A DNA stretch of 64,000 bases, taken from assembly GCA_022652545.1 (NCBI GenBank), contig JALCRM010000001.1, forward strand, positions 310,001 to 374,000. The letters run 5' to 3'. Position 1 is the first letter of the stretch. Every line of letters begins with the position of its first letter. The translations under genes were made by a program, and so were the position numbers. Source of the stretch: Lachnospiraceae bacterium. Its GTDB lineage: Bacteria; Bacillota; Clostridia; Lachnospirales; Lachnospiraceae. Below are positions 8,608 to 16,986 of this stretch, piece after piece. Under the pieces are notes generated by a model. The model ran no database searches. It worked only from the letters and a program-made list of their open reading frames with translations, and was not told the origin of the DNA.

Positions 8608-10175
8608 GGTCCTCTGATGTGATACCGGAGATCAACGGCCGATGCGTGTTTTGCGACGGAAGTTACTGTCTGCCGGAGACGTTTCTGCTGGAACAGGGCG
8701 GGTTTGCCCCTTGGTGTGTGCAGGCTTTCTGTGAGAGAAGCGGAAGAAAGTATCGTTTTACGGAGATCGCCGGAAAGACGGCCGATATCAGGCTTGTCCG
8801 AAAATCCGGCATTCCGGAGGAAGCCTATCAGATCGATGTGAGCAGCAGCGGCATCTGTATCACCGCTTCTTCGGAAAAAGGAGTTGTCCTGGCGCTGACA
8901 ACGGTATCGGCTTTTCTTCGCAATGACACCGGACTTCGGTTTATGCAGCTGGAGGACAGTCCGCGTCTGGGATACCGCGGGCTGCTGCTCGACTGTGTAC
9001 GGCATTTCTTCACGGTGCAGGAAGTGAAAAAAGTCATTGAAGAAATAGCATCAGTGAAGATGAATGTCCTGCACTGGCATTTGTCTGATGATCAGGGATT
9101 CCGGATAGAATCAGGAATCTATCCGGGACTTCATGAACAGTGCGGGAAGGAATATTATTCGCAGCAGGAGATCCGGGAGGTCGTGGAATTTGCGAGGATA
9201 AGGGGAGTGGAGATCATACCGGAAATTGATATGCCGGGGCATACTACCTCGATCCTTGCAGCTTATCCCATGTATGGCTGTACAGGGCAAAAAGTGTCTC
9301 TCGCAGAGTCCGGAGGGATATACCCCATTGTGTTGTGCCCGGGGAAAGAAGAGACCTTTGTATTTCTGGAAAACCTGCTGGGAGAGGTCGCTTCTCTGTT
9401 TCCTTCGGAATGGTTCCATATCGGCGGAGATGAGACGCCGGACAGAGAATGGAAGATCTGCCCGGATTGCCAAAGGAGGATGGAAGAGGAGAAACTCACC
9501 GGCACACGGCAGCTGCAGGGCTATTTTACCGACCGGATCAGGGAGATCCTGAAGAAGTACGGCAAGAAAACGATCTGCTGGAACGACACCCTGGAGGCCG
9601 GAAATTTCAAATGGAATGCAGAGGATACGAGGATCCAGTTCTGGAGTGTCCAGTATGCGGATACAATGCTTGCCTATATCGGCAAAGGCGGGAAGTATAT
9701 TTATTCCGATATGTTTGAACTGTATTTTGACTATCCCTGCGGCATGACGTCGGAAAAAAGAGTCAGGCACTGCATACCGAAGATCCGCGGGACAGCCTGC
9801 ACAGCCGGCGGCATGGCAGGGATGGAATGCTGCCTGTGGACAGAGCATGTTGAAAATAACGAAGCACTTGAAAAACGGCTGTTTCCGAGACTTTATGCCT
9901 TTGCGGAAAACGCATGGACCGGCATCGCGGACGACGGCGATTTCCAAAGAAAGCTTGCCGCTTATATCCTGCATGCAAAGAAACGCGGGATCTCCTGTCT
10001 GACCGTCGATGAGGCAAATCCGCAGGGAGAAGAGCGGAAGAGGGAGATCATGGAGTATACGTACATTATGAAATCGTCCATGTCCGACGAGGTACGGAAA
10101 ACGACCATGGAATTCTCAAAGCCCGGCAAGGAATTCAATGACCGCTTTATGGAAAAGTTTTTCGGGGCGGAATGA
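8604..10175 (+). CDS. Glycoside hydrolase family 20 beta-N-acetylhexosaminidase
   Basis: A GH20 protein of 523 residues from the ATG at 8604, which overlaps the GH43 stop by four bases and has AAAAGGA before it; an in-frame ATG at 8586 is the alternative. The N-terminal 130 residues form the GH20b-type accessory domain, followed by a TIM barrel from 'YRGLLLDCVRHF'. Catalytic Asp276-Glu277 of 'HIGGDE' are present, as are 'LHWHLSDDQGFRIE' and 'EIDMPGH'. The family cleaves terminal GlcNAc or GalNAc by substrate-assisted catalysis. No signal peptide is seen. Released hexosamine could be phosphorylated and fed to NagB encoded upstream. Confidence 0.93.
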   Translation: MRSSDVIPEINGRCVFCDGSYCLPETFLLEQGGFAPWCVQAFCERSGRKYRFTEIAGKTADIRLVRKSGIPEEAYQIDVSSSGICITASSEKGVVLALTTVSAFLRNDTGLRFMQLEDSPRLGYRGLLLDCVRHFFTVQEVKKVIEEIASVKMNVLHWHLSDDQGFRIESGIYPGLHEQCGKEYYSQQEIREVVEFARIRGVEIIPEIDMPGHTTSILAAYPMYGCTGQKVSLAESGGIYPIVLCPGKEETFVFLENLLGEVASLFPSEWFHIGGDETPDREWKICPDCQRRMEEEKLTGTRQLQGYFTDRIREILKKYGKKTICWNDTLEAGNFKWNAEDTRIQFWSVQYADTMLAYIGKGGKYIYSDMFELYFDYPCGMTSEKRVRHCIPKIRGTACTAGGMAGMECCLWTEHVENNEALEKRLFPRLYAFAENAWTGIADDGDFQRKLAAYILHAKKRGISCLTVDEANPQGEERKREIMEYTYIMKSSMSDEVRKTTMEFSKPGKEFNDRFMEKFFGAE

Positions 10176-10197
10176 CAGAATCCAGTGAGGCATACGG

Positions 10198-12669
10198 ATG
10201 GCCAGGATCCCGGAACTTGATTTCAAAATCGTGAAGGCAGCGCATTTGCAGGAGGATCTCAGCATGGAGATGATCCTTCTGTATATCGTGGACGGAAAAG
10301 CGCGTATCAGCGTCGGCGGCAACCGGATGAATTTCGGTGAGAACGGGATTCTGCTGATCGAGCCGGGCTTTCCCTATGAGATCGATTCTGCAGGGAAGAA
10401 TGAAGTTACGATTGCGGAAGCAAGGTATTCTCCGGAACTTTTTTCCCGAGCCACCGGCTCGGAGAATATTTTACTCTGCTGCAACAGTGAAACAGACCGG
10501 ATCCACTCCTATGAGGATCTGCGTACGATCTTCTGTGAGCTCATCAGATACTGGATCCATCGCCGGAACAGTATGTCCTGTCTCACGGCGAGCGTTCTTC
10601 TGAAACTGCTGGACTGTCTTCTTGAGAATCATGCAACGCATGAAGAGGGAGATGCCCCCGAAAGAAGGAGTGAGGATTTCAGGACCAGGGAGATCATCCG
10701 GTATGTACTGGAGAACTATCGAAGCGAAATCAGTCTTTCTTCCCTGGCGGAAACGATGTATGTTTCGACATCCACACTTTCCAGGATCTATAAAAAACAT
10801 ACGGGGATCTATTTTGCTGATTTTGTCGATCAGGTGCGGCTGCATTCTGCCATGCTGCAGCTGATGTATACAGACAGCAGTCTGACCAGGATCGCCCTGG
10901 AAAACGGCTTCTCAGGGGCATCTGTTTTCAGCCGGAAATTCCGGATGGCGTATGGCTGTTCACCCTCGGATTACCGCAGCAGGCATCGTGACGCAGCGGA
11001 GACGGAGCAGCACAGGAAAGAGCAGCAGGATAATGCACTGCTGCAGGAACTGGCGGAACGCCCGGCTTTTACCGGATCCGGGGACGAAGCCCGGGAACTG
11101 CCGGAACAGCGGGTGACCGCAGAGGGACCGGAAGAGCGGCAGGAGGTGCTGTTTTCCGGGAAGGACGGGGGGAAGCCGTTTACGCAGAAGTGGGATGAAG
11201 TCATCAATATAGGATCATTTCACGATGCGACGCTGGCAAATATCCAGTATCATATCCTGTATCTGCAGGAAAACCTGCACTTCAGATACGTCAGGTTATG
11301 GAATGTGTTTTCCCGGAAACTGCAGATCACAGACGAAAATGCGGCGGGGACCTATAACTTCAGCATGGTGGACCAGGTCCTCGATTTCTTCACGGAACAC
11401 CACCTGAATGTCTATCTGGACATCGGACGGCGTCCCGACACCATCGTGCGCTCCGGCAGTGAGATCGTACATAAGGAAGAAGAGTACATTGTCTTTGAGG
11501 ACAGAGGGTCCTGGGAAGACATGCTGCGTTCCTTCATTCAGCATATTATCCGCCGCTATGGCAGGGAAGTCGTCTCGGGGTGGATCTTCGAAGCATCCAG
11601 GGACGGTATACATGACAGTGAGGAGGCCTGCTATTATTTTGACGGCGGAAAGCCCGGAGAATATGCAGCCGCCTATGGCTTTTTCTGCCGGTTGATGCGG
11701 GAGGAACTGCCCGAGGCCAGGATCGCCGCGATCGGGGCGGTGATTTACTGGGACTGGGATTATCTACGCTGTTTCCTGGAGCAGTGCAGACAGGATAAAC
11801 TGCTTCCGGATTATGTGTCGATCATACTGTATCCTTACCGTCCGTATCGGGAAGGCAAAACCGTAAGCAAATGGATCGCGGCCGATGCGGGCTCGGAAAG
11901 GGAGCAGGTCGGAATGATCCATGAACTGCTGGACAACGTCGGCATTCCGGATATGAAAGTATGCGTAAGCGAGTGGAACCATACGATCTCCGACCGGAAT
12001 ATCCTGAACGACAGTTCGTTCCGTGCGGCTTATTTTGCCGAGAAGCTGGGAGAGACCCGGGACAGCGTCGATCTCGTCTGCATTATGACAGGTTCTGACT
12101 GGATCAGCAGTTACGCGGATTTCTGCGGTATAGCAGACGGCGGTATCGGACTGCTGACCAAGGATACGATAGGAAAACCGGGATTCTTTGCACTGCAGCT
12201 GATGGAGCATATGGGCGATAACGTCATCCTGGAAAAAGAGCATGTTCTGATCACGCGGAAAAAAGACCGGGATTATTTTATCCTGTGTTCAAACCTGAAG
12301 TGGTTCAGCCAGCGCTATTTCCTATCCGGAGAGAATATCCGGCTGGAGGATGATCCGCTGAATATTCCCGGTGAGGTTTTTTCAGACCTGAAGCCTCTGA
12401 AAATCACATTCACGGTTGCCGATATGGAAGCCGGAAGGGAATACAACGTCAGGAAAAGGCGCATACGGGACGGAGAAGGAAGTATTCTGGGAGAATGGAA
12501 AAAACTGGGGTATGACAGGGAACTGACGAGCCAGGATATCCGGTATCTGCGGACTTCCTGCTATCCGAGGATGGAACTGGTGAGGCAGACGGCGGATCCG
12601 GAGAAAGGTGTTTTGTCTGTTTCCGTGACGCTGGACGCCAATGAAGTCGTCCTGATCCATATCTATTAA
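10198..12669 (+). CDS. AraC-type regulator fused to a GH39-like domain
   Basis: An 823-residue fusion. Residues 1-150 are a cupin-like AraC sensor ('LLYIVDGKARISVGGNRM'), about 175-265 a two-HTH AraC DNA-binding domain ending 'YGCSPSDYRSRH', then a charged linker, and from about 320 a GH39 (beta-xylosidase-like) TIM barrel and beta tail. The GH39 nucleophile region is kept (Glu592 in VSEWN). The acid/base motif normally WNEP reads SRDG (467-470), so Asp469 stands in for the usual Glu. The gene is the last of the glycan operon, 22 bases after GH20. The hydrolase part may serve as a ligand sensor more than as an enzyme; that is inference. Confidence 0.85.
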   Translation: MARIPELDFKIVKAAHLQEDLSMEMILLYIVDGKARISVGGNRMNFGENGILLIEPGFPYEIDSAGKNEVTIAEARYSPELFSRATGSENILLCCNSETDRIHSYEDLRTIFCELIRYWIHRRNSMSCLTASVLLKLLDCLLENHATHEEGDAPERRSEDFRTREIIRYVLENYRSEISLSSLAETMYVSTSTLSRIYKKHTGIYFADFVDQVRLHSAMLQLMYTDSSLTRIALENGFSGASVFSRKFRMAYGCSPSDYRSRHRDAAETEQHRKEQQDNALLQELAERPAFTGSGDEARELPEQRVTAEGPEERQEVLFSGKDGGKPFTQKWDEVINIGSFHDATLANIQYHILYLQENLHFRYVRLWNVFSRKLQITDENAAGTYNFSMVDQVLDFFTEHHLNVYLDIGRRPDTIVRSGSEIVHKEEEYIVFEDRGSWEDMLRSFIQHIIRRYGREVVSGWIFEASRDGIHDSEEACYYFDGGKPGEYAAAYGFFCRLMREELPEARIAAIGAVIYWDWDYLRCFLEQCRQDKLLPDYVSIILYPYRPYREGKTVSKWIAADAGSEREQVGMIHELLDNVGIPDMKVCVSEWNHTISDRNILNDSSFRAAYFAEKLGETRDSVDLVCIMTGSDWISSYADFCGIADGGIGLLTKDTIGKPGFFALQLMEHMGDNVILEKEHVLITRKKDRDYFILCSNLKWFSQRYFLSGENIRLEDDPLNIPGEVFSDLKPLKITFTVADMEAGREYNVRKRRIRDGEGSILGEWKKLGYDRELTSQDIRYLRTSCYPRMELVRQTADPEKGVLSVSVTLDANEVVLIHIY

Positions 12670-12740
12670 TGGCAGAGGCCTGTTATGGCAGCCGTCTGAT
12701 ATAAAAAGAATATACCCTGCAATGCCGGCAGGATCGGGGA

Positions 12741-12779
12741 CCTGCAACAAATGAAGCTCGTTTGTTGCAGGATTTTTTA
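12741..12779 (+). terminator. Rho-independent terminator
   Basis: A perfect 11-bp stem, CCTGCAACAAA (12741-12751) with TTTGTTGCAGG (12761-12771), a 9-base loop and then ATTTTTTAT. It lies 70 bases after the AraC-GH39 stop and ends the glycan operon. Confidence 0.92.
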
Positions 12780-12954
12780 TGCCCTGAAAGCAGATCGCAA
12801 CAAACAAAGCGTTTTACGGAATCATTGGAAAGCCCGGGTGAAAAAAGAAGTTTAGTATCATATTCAGAAACAGGCAGGACGGTCCGGACGCCCTGGGAAG
12901 AAAAGCATGAGTGCAGGCATATCCTGAATTCTCAAGGCATAAGGAAGGAAAAAC

Positions 12955-14325
12955 ATGGATAACTTTAAGAGAGCTTCAAAGGCAGCCGTCATCTGTTATG
13001 GCTTCGGCGATCTGGCATCCCAGTTCGTGTGGACATTTGTGGGTTCCTATCTTTCCATTTTCTATACGGATGTCGTTGGCCTCGGCCCCGGCGTGATCGC
13101 GGCGATCATGCTGATCGCGAGGATCTGGGACGCCGTCAACGATCCGATGATGGGTGCGATCGCGGAGAATTCCAAAAGCAGATTCGGGCGGTTCCGCCCC
13201 TGGATCGCATTCGGATGTCCCGCACTGGCGGTGTTTGCGGTCCTGACATTCACAAATCCCTTCAGCGGCAGCACTGCATCCGGTGCCGTATGGGCAGGCT
13301 TTACATACATTGCAGCGGGCATGCTCTATACACTGGTCAACATTCCGTACGGTGCGCTTTCGGGTGTTATGTCGGAAGATGCCAACCAGCGCAATGTCAT
13401 CAATACATCCAGAAATATCGGCATGAATATCGGCATGATCATTGTGAATGCTCTTTCCGCCGGCCTGATGCTGAAGTTTTCAGGTGCCGGTGCGCAGGTC
13501 GCCACCGGACACGGATATATGATGACGGCATTGATCTATTCGATCATTTCCATCCCGCTGTTCCTGATCGTTTTCTTTACATCCAGGGAAGTCGTCGGCC
13601 GTACAGCAGCCCAGGAAGCGGCAAAGTTCTCGTTTGTCGAGACCATGCGCAATCTTTTCACCAATAAATATCTTATGATCGTATTCGCGATCATGGCAGT
13701 ACAGATGACGGCTTTCATGGGAAGGATCGCGGTGACGGCATTCTACGTGATCTATTGCCTGAACTCTTTTACACTGATCGCGCTGATCATGACGATCCCC
13801 TCCATCGGTGCGGTGATAGGTTCCCTGTTCGTCCCGTTTTTTGCCAAAAAATACGGGAAGAGGAATGTCCTGATGATTTCCATGCTTATCCAGGCAGTGG
13901 GTCTGCTCATCATCTGGCTGGCGCCGTTCGACAATATTCCCATGGTCATCGCCGGCGATATCGTCTTCGGAGTATTTAATGTAGGCTTCCCGATGACACT
14001 TTCCATGGTGGCGGATTCCGTGGATTATATGGAACTCAAAAAGGGCGTTCGTACAGACGGCACAGCATATGCGACCTACGGACTGGCCACCAAGCTGGGC
14101 AATGCCATCGGCGGTGCAGTCGGAGTTCCGCTTCTTTTTATGGTCGGTTACAAGGCCAACGCCGCTCAGTCCGCGGAGACCATGCAGGGGATCAATACCA
14201 TCGTAAACCTGATTCCTGCGATCCTGTTTATCGCTGCAGCGCTGATCTGTCTCTTCTGGAATATGACTGACCATGACGCAGACGAGATCCGCACGCAGCT
14301 CCGGGTAAAGCGCGGAGAACAGTAA
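12955..14325 (+). CDS. GPH-type sugar or glycoside:cation symporter
   Basis: A 456-residue, twelve-helix transporter of the same family as the one at 3051, with 'ARIWDAVNDPMMGAIAE' near residue 55, 'GRFRPWIAFG' near 75 and 'ADSVDYMELKKGVRTDG' near 355. The ATG follows AAGGAAGGAAAAAC. It begins the transcription unit that continues into the isomerase-like and beta-subunit genes and the flavodoxin reductase, ending at the terminator at 16.9 kb. In known gut C-glycoside catabolic loci a GPH symporter is a common partner of the deglycosidase subunits, so this protein may import a glycoside. Substrate is inferred only from neighbours. Confidence 0.88.
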   Translation: MDNFKRASKAAVICYGFGDLASQFVWTFVGSYLSIFYTDVVGLGPGVIAAIMLIARIWDAVNDPMMGAIAENSKSRFGRFRPWIAFGCPALAVFAVLTFTNPFSGSTASGAVWAGFTYIAAGMLYTLVNIPYGALSGVMSEDANQRNVINTSRNIGMNIGMIIVNALSAGLMLKFSGAGAQVATGHGYMMTALIYSIISIPLFLIVFFTSREVVGRTAAQEAAKFSFVETMRNLFTNKYLMIVFAIMAVQMTAFMGRIAVTAFYVIYCLNSFTLIALIMTIPSIGAVIGSLFVPFFAKKYGKRNVLMISMLIQAVGLLIIWLAPFDNIPMVIAGDIVFGVFNVGFPMTLSMVADSVDYMELKKGVRTDGTAYATYGLATKLGNAIGGAVGVPLLFMVGYKANAAQSAETMQGINTIVNLIPAILFIAAALICLFWNMTDHDADEIRTQLRVKRGEQ

Positions 14326-14380
14326 CGGCCTTTTCAGGGCGTCATTAGAAGGTATGTTGAAAGAGAGCGGGGAGAAGACT

Positions 14381-15394
14381 ATGTCAGACATCAAAACATG
14401 TGTCAGCCTGTACAGTTTGCAGGATGAGTATCTGAATAAACGCATGTCACTTTCGGATATCATGCATTATGTAAAGGACTGCGGGGCGCAGGGGGTGGAG
14501 ATCCTGCCGGACCAGATGATCAAAGGCGCGCCGGAAGCGTCACCTGAGACGATATCGGCATGGAACGCGCTCATTCGTGAAACAGGTCTTACACCGGTCA
14601 TAGCAGATGTGTTCCTGAACACAAATCTTTATAAGAACCGGACACTTACGCACAGGGAATGCATCGGCCTTCTCGCAAAAGAAATCGCGGAAGCCCATGA
14701 AATGGGGATCCACCTGATCCGTTTGGTATCCATGGTTCCCTACTGGGTACTGGAGCCGCTGATGCCTGTCTGCGAGAAATACGATGTGGCGCTTGCCATC
14801 GAAGTGCACGCGGCCATGGCGTTCGATGTACAGGCCACCAGGGAATTCCTGGATGAAGTAAAGAGGCTGGACAGCAGATATGCGGGTGTTGTGATCGATA
14901 CCGGCATCTTCTGCCGGCGGTTCCCGAGGGTGGTGCGTGCTTATGAGACGCAGAACGGCACCAGTCCGGAGGTGTTCGACTATATCGACACCTTATTTGA
15001 AGCGGGCACCGATCTGCATGCCGTACTCCGTAAAAATGACTATAAGTATCCGAATGAACTGCAGACGGCCTGTCGGACGGAGCATGACAGAATGTTCGTT
15101 CCGCTGTGCGACGGGTACGAGAATCTTCCTTTCTCGGTAATGGACGAATATATGCCATATATCAGGCACTTCCATCTGAAGATGTTTGAAATGACACCTG
15201 AAGGACCGGAATATTCGATGGATTACAAAGGATTGCTGGAATATCTTGACGCAAAGAATTTCCACGGCTACGTCTCCACGGAATACGAAGGAAACCGGTT
15301 CACACTTCCCGGTCATCCGATGCAGGAGAAGCAGCAGGTGGCGATGCAGCAGGCATATCTCCGGAAATGCCTGCAGGAAAAACACGGCGCCTGA
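14381..15394 (+). CDS. Sugar phosphate isomerase/epimerase family protein, candidate C-glycoside deglycosidase alpha subunit
   Basis: A 337-residue TIM barrel of the xylose-isomerase-like AP endonuclease 2 superfamily. Likely metal ligands are Glu141 in 'AIEVHA', Asp173 in 'VVIDTG', His265 in 'HFHLK' and Glu301 in 'STEYEG'. The ATG at 14381 is chosen because GGGGAGA precedes it; an in-frame ATG at 14354 has no properly spaced site. The next gene, 22 bases on, encodes a small beta protein of the type that pairs with such barrels in C-glycoside deglycosidases, which cleave the C-C bond of 3-oxo-C-glycosides. General isomerase is certain at fold level; the deglycosidase role is inferred from the pairing. 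Confidence 0.8.
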   Translation: MSDIKTCVSLYSLQDEYLNKRMSLSDIMHYVKDCGAQGVEILPDQMIKGAPEASPETISAWNALIRETGLTPVIADVFLNTNLYKNRTLTHRECIGLLAKEIAEAHEMGIHLIRLVSMVPYWVLEPLMPVCEKYDVALAIEVHAAMAFDVQATREFLDEVKRLDSRYAGVVIDTGIFCRRFPRVVRAYETQNGTSPEVFDYIDTLFEAGTDLHAVLRKNDYKYPNELQTACRTEHDRMFVPLCDGYENLPFSVMDEYMPYIRHFHLKMFEMTPEGPEYSMDYKGLLEYLDAKNFHGYVSTEYEGNRFTLPGHPMQEKQQVAMQQAYLRKCLQEKHGA

Positions 15395-15416
15395 GAGGCG
15401 GGAGGAAGCGGCGAGA

Positions 15417-15809
15417 ATGTTTGACAATAATGTGTTCATAAAGGACAGCTGCAGAAATGTGGAAGAAAACGGCAGAACGACAGGCTATGAACTCCAGACA
15501 CTGATCACTTATTACAGGGGCATTCCGCTCTCCATGCTGGAATATGTAAAAATTTCGGCGGACGGAACAGAGGAAGATCCGGAGAACATCCAGGTATCGC
15601 TGGACCGGATCGACTGGTTTACCCTGAAGGAAGCCGAAACGGTCACGGACTATAAATGGGAATATGGTGACCCGATGTATATAAGAGTCATGAAGGACGG
15701 CGGCCTGCCTGCGGGAAAGCATCGTGTGAGGCTGACGGTGGCGACAAGGACAGCTTATATACCGGTTCCGCTGGAAGGGATCAGGGAACGGGACGTAGTG
15801 ATAAGCTGA
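15417..15809 (+). CDS. Candidate C-glycoside deglycosidase beta subunit (DUF6379-type)
   Basis: A 130-residue all-beta protein starting MFDNN with GGAGG upstream. It shows the pattern I associate with the small subunit of C-glycoside deglycosidases (family long listed as DUF6379): 'TGYELQTLITYYRGIPLSMLE' near residues 23-43, 'WFTLKEAETVTDYKWEYGD' near 60-80, and a closing 'AYIPVPLEG' near 118. In characterised enzymes this subunit forms a beta sandwich that completes the active site of the TIM-barrel alpha subunit. Length and the adjacent position after a TIM barrel both fit. No experimental link exists here, and some family pairs may act on O-linked 3-oxo-glycosides. Confidence 0.75.
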   Translation: MFDNNVFIKDSCRNVEENGRTTGYELQTLITYYRGIPLSMLEYVKISADGTEEDPENIQVSLDRIDWFTLKEAETVTDYKWEYGDPMYIRVMKDGGLPAGKHRVRLTVATRTAYIPVPLEGIRERDVVIS

Positions 15810-15878
15810 AGACACAGAGCAGGTTCACAGGCAGTACAGATCAGGGGACCGTAAGTTTACCCCGCGGAGGAAAAACAG

Positions 15879-16844
15879 ATGGCACAGAAAAAGGTACTTG
15901 GTCTTTCGTTCGGACGGAAAAACAAAAATACGGATATTATGGTAAAAGCTGCGCTGATGGAATGCGAAAAAGCCGGCTGCGACGTGCAGTTCATCCATGT
16001 GGATGACCTCGATATCAAACCCTGCACAGGCTGTATTTCCTGTGTTGTCGGGATGACGACCGGGCGGGGGAAGGGAGGCTGCCCGATCAAGGATGATCTC
16101 CATATCCTGGACGAAGCGATCATGGAATGCGACGCGCTGATCGCCGGATCTCCGACTTATGTCATGAGTCCCACCGGCCGTTTCAAGAGCGTCTGCGACA
16201 GGCTCGGACCTTCCCATGACATCACATTCCGCAAAGCCAGGTATGAAGAGGGCCTCGCAGCCGGTCAGCCTGCGGAACAGCTGCCCGATGTCCGCAGCTT
16301 TAAGAAAAGAGTCGGGGCTCTTGTTTCCGTCGGCGGTGCCATGACGAAAAACTGGCTGTCGTTCATGCTGCCGACCATGTATGAGATCACGATGTCCATG
16401 GGCATCGATGTGATCGACATGCATGAATATTACGGCGCCATGGCCTGCGAACATGTTGTCGGGAACGAGACGGAAATGGAGCGGATGCGTCAGACAGGAC
16501 GGAATATAGCCGCTGCGCTTGTCTCTGAAACGGAAGAGGAACGGACAAAGTGGCGCGGGGATACCGAAGGCGTCTGCCCTGTCTGCCACTGCAGTCTGCT
16601 GTCGGTCCCGCAGAACAGAGCGGCAGATCAGGTGGAATGCCCGGTCTGCGGAATTACCGGCAGCCTGGTGGTAAAAGACGGCAAAATACAAGCGGAATTT
16701 TCAGAGGCGCAGAAAAAGCGGTCAAGACTGCATTGGGACGGAAAACTGGAGCATTCCACGGAAATCAAGACAAAAGCCGTCGGATCCGGACAGATCCCCG
16801 ATCTGAAGGAGCGCCTGGAGCCGTATATCAATTACCTGCAGTAA
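15879..16844 (+). CDS. NAD(P)H-dependent FMN reductase / flavodoxin-fold iron-sulfur flavoprotein-like protein
   Basis: A 321-residue protein. The first 210 residues have the flavodoxin-like fold of the FMN reductase/Isf family: 'LGLSFGRKNKNTDIMVKAAL' at the start, 'CTGCISCV' at about 47-54 (close-set cysteines as in iron-sulfur flavoproteins), and 'AGSPTYVMSPTGRFKSVCDR'. The C-terminal part has two CPVC motifs (about 232 and 254) that look like a zinc ribbon. It is the last gene of the unit with the deglycosidase-like pair and is 69 bases downstream of it, followed by a terminator. A redox role on an aromatic or keto intermediate of the same pathway is plausible but unproven. Confidence 0.82.
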   Translation: MAQKKVLGLSFGRKNKNTDIMVKAALMECEKAGCDVQFIHVDDLDIKPCTGCISCVVGMTTGRGKGGCPIKDDLHILDEAIMECDALIAGSPTYVMSPTGRFKSVCDRLGPSHDITFRKARYEEGLAAGQPAEQLPDVRSFKKRVGALVSVGGAMTKNWLSFMLPTMYEITMSMGIDVIDMHEYYGAMACEHVVGNETEMERMRQTGRNIAAALVSETEEERTKWRGDTEGVCPVCHCSLLSVPQNRAADQVECPVCGITGSLVVKDGKIQAEFSEAQKKRSRLHWDGKLEHSTEIKTKAVGSGQIPDLKERLEPYINYLQ

Positions 16845-16874
16845 ATGCGAGGAAGCAGCTATAACAATGTGCAG

Positions 16875-16902
16875 AGGCGAGTGCAAAGCACCCGCCTTTT
16901 TG
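16875..16902 (+). terminator. Rho-independent terminator
   Basis: AGGCGAGTGC (16875-16884), loop AAA, GCACCCGCCT (16888-16897), then a T run. One mismatch in the stem. It separates the flavodoxin gene from the TetR promoter. Confidence 0.88.
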
Positions 16903-16925
16903 CGTACGGCAGCATGGGAAGCTGT

Positions 16926-16972
16926 TTGACAGGCTAAACGGTGCGTTTTACAATATATGTGAACAATGTTCA
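16926..16972 (+). promoter_or_regulatory. Sigma-A promoter and palindromic operator of the TetR gene
   Basis: TTGACA at 16926-16931 and TACAAT at 16949-16954 are spaced by 17 bases. A perfect 13-bp palindrome TGAACAATGTTCA at 16960-16972 covers the expected transcription start and lies 14 bases before the TetR start codon, the classic place for autorepression. Confidence 0.75.
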
Positions 16973-16986
16973 TACGGGAGAACGAT

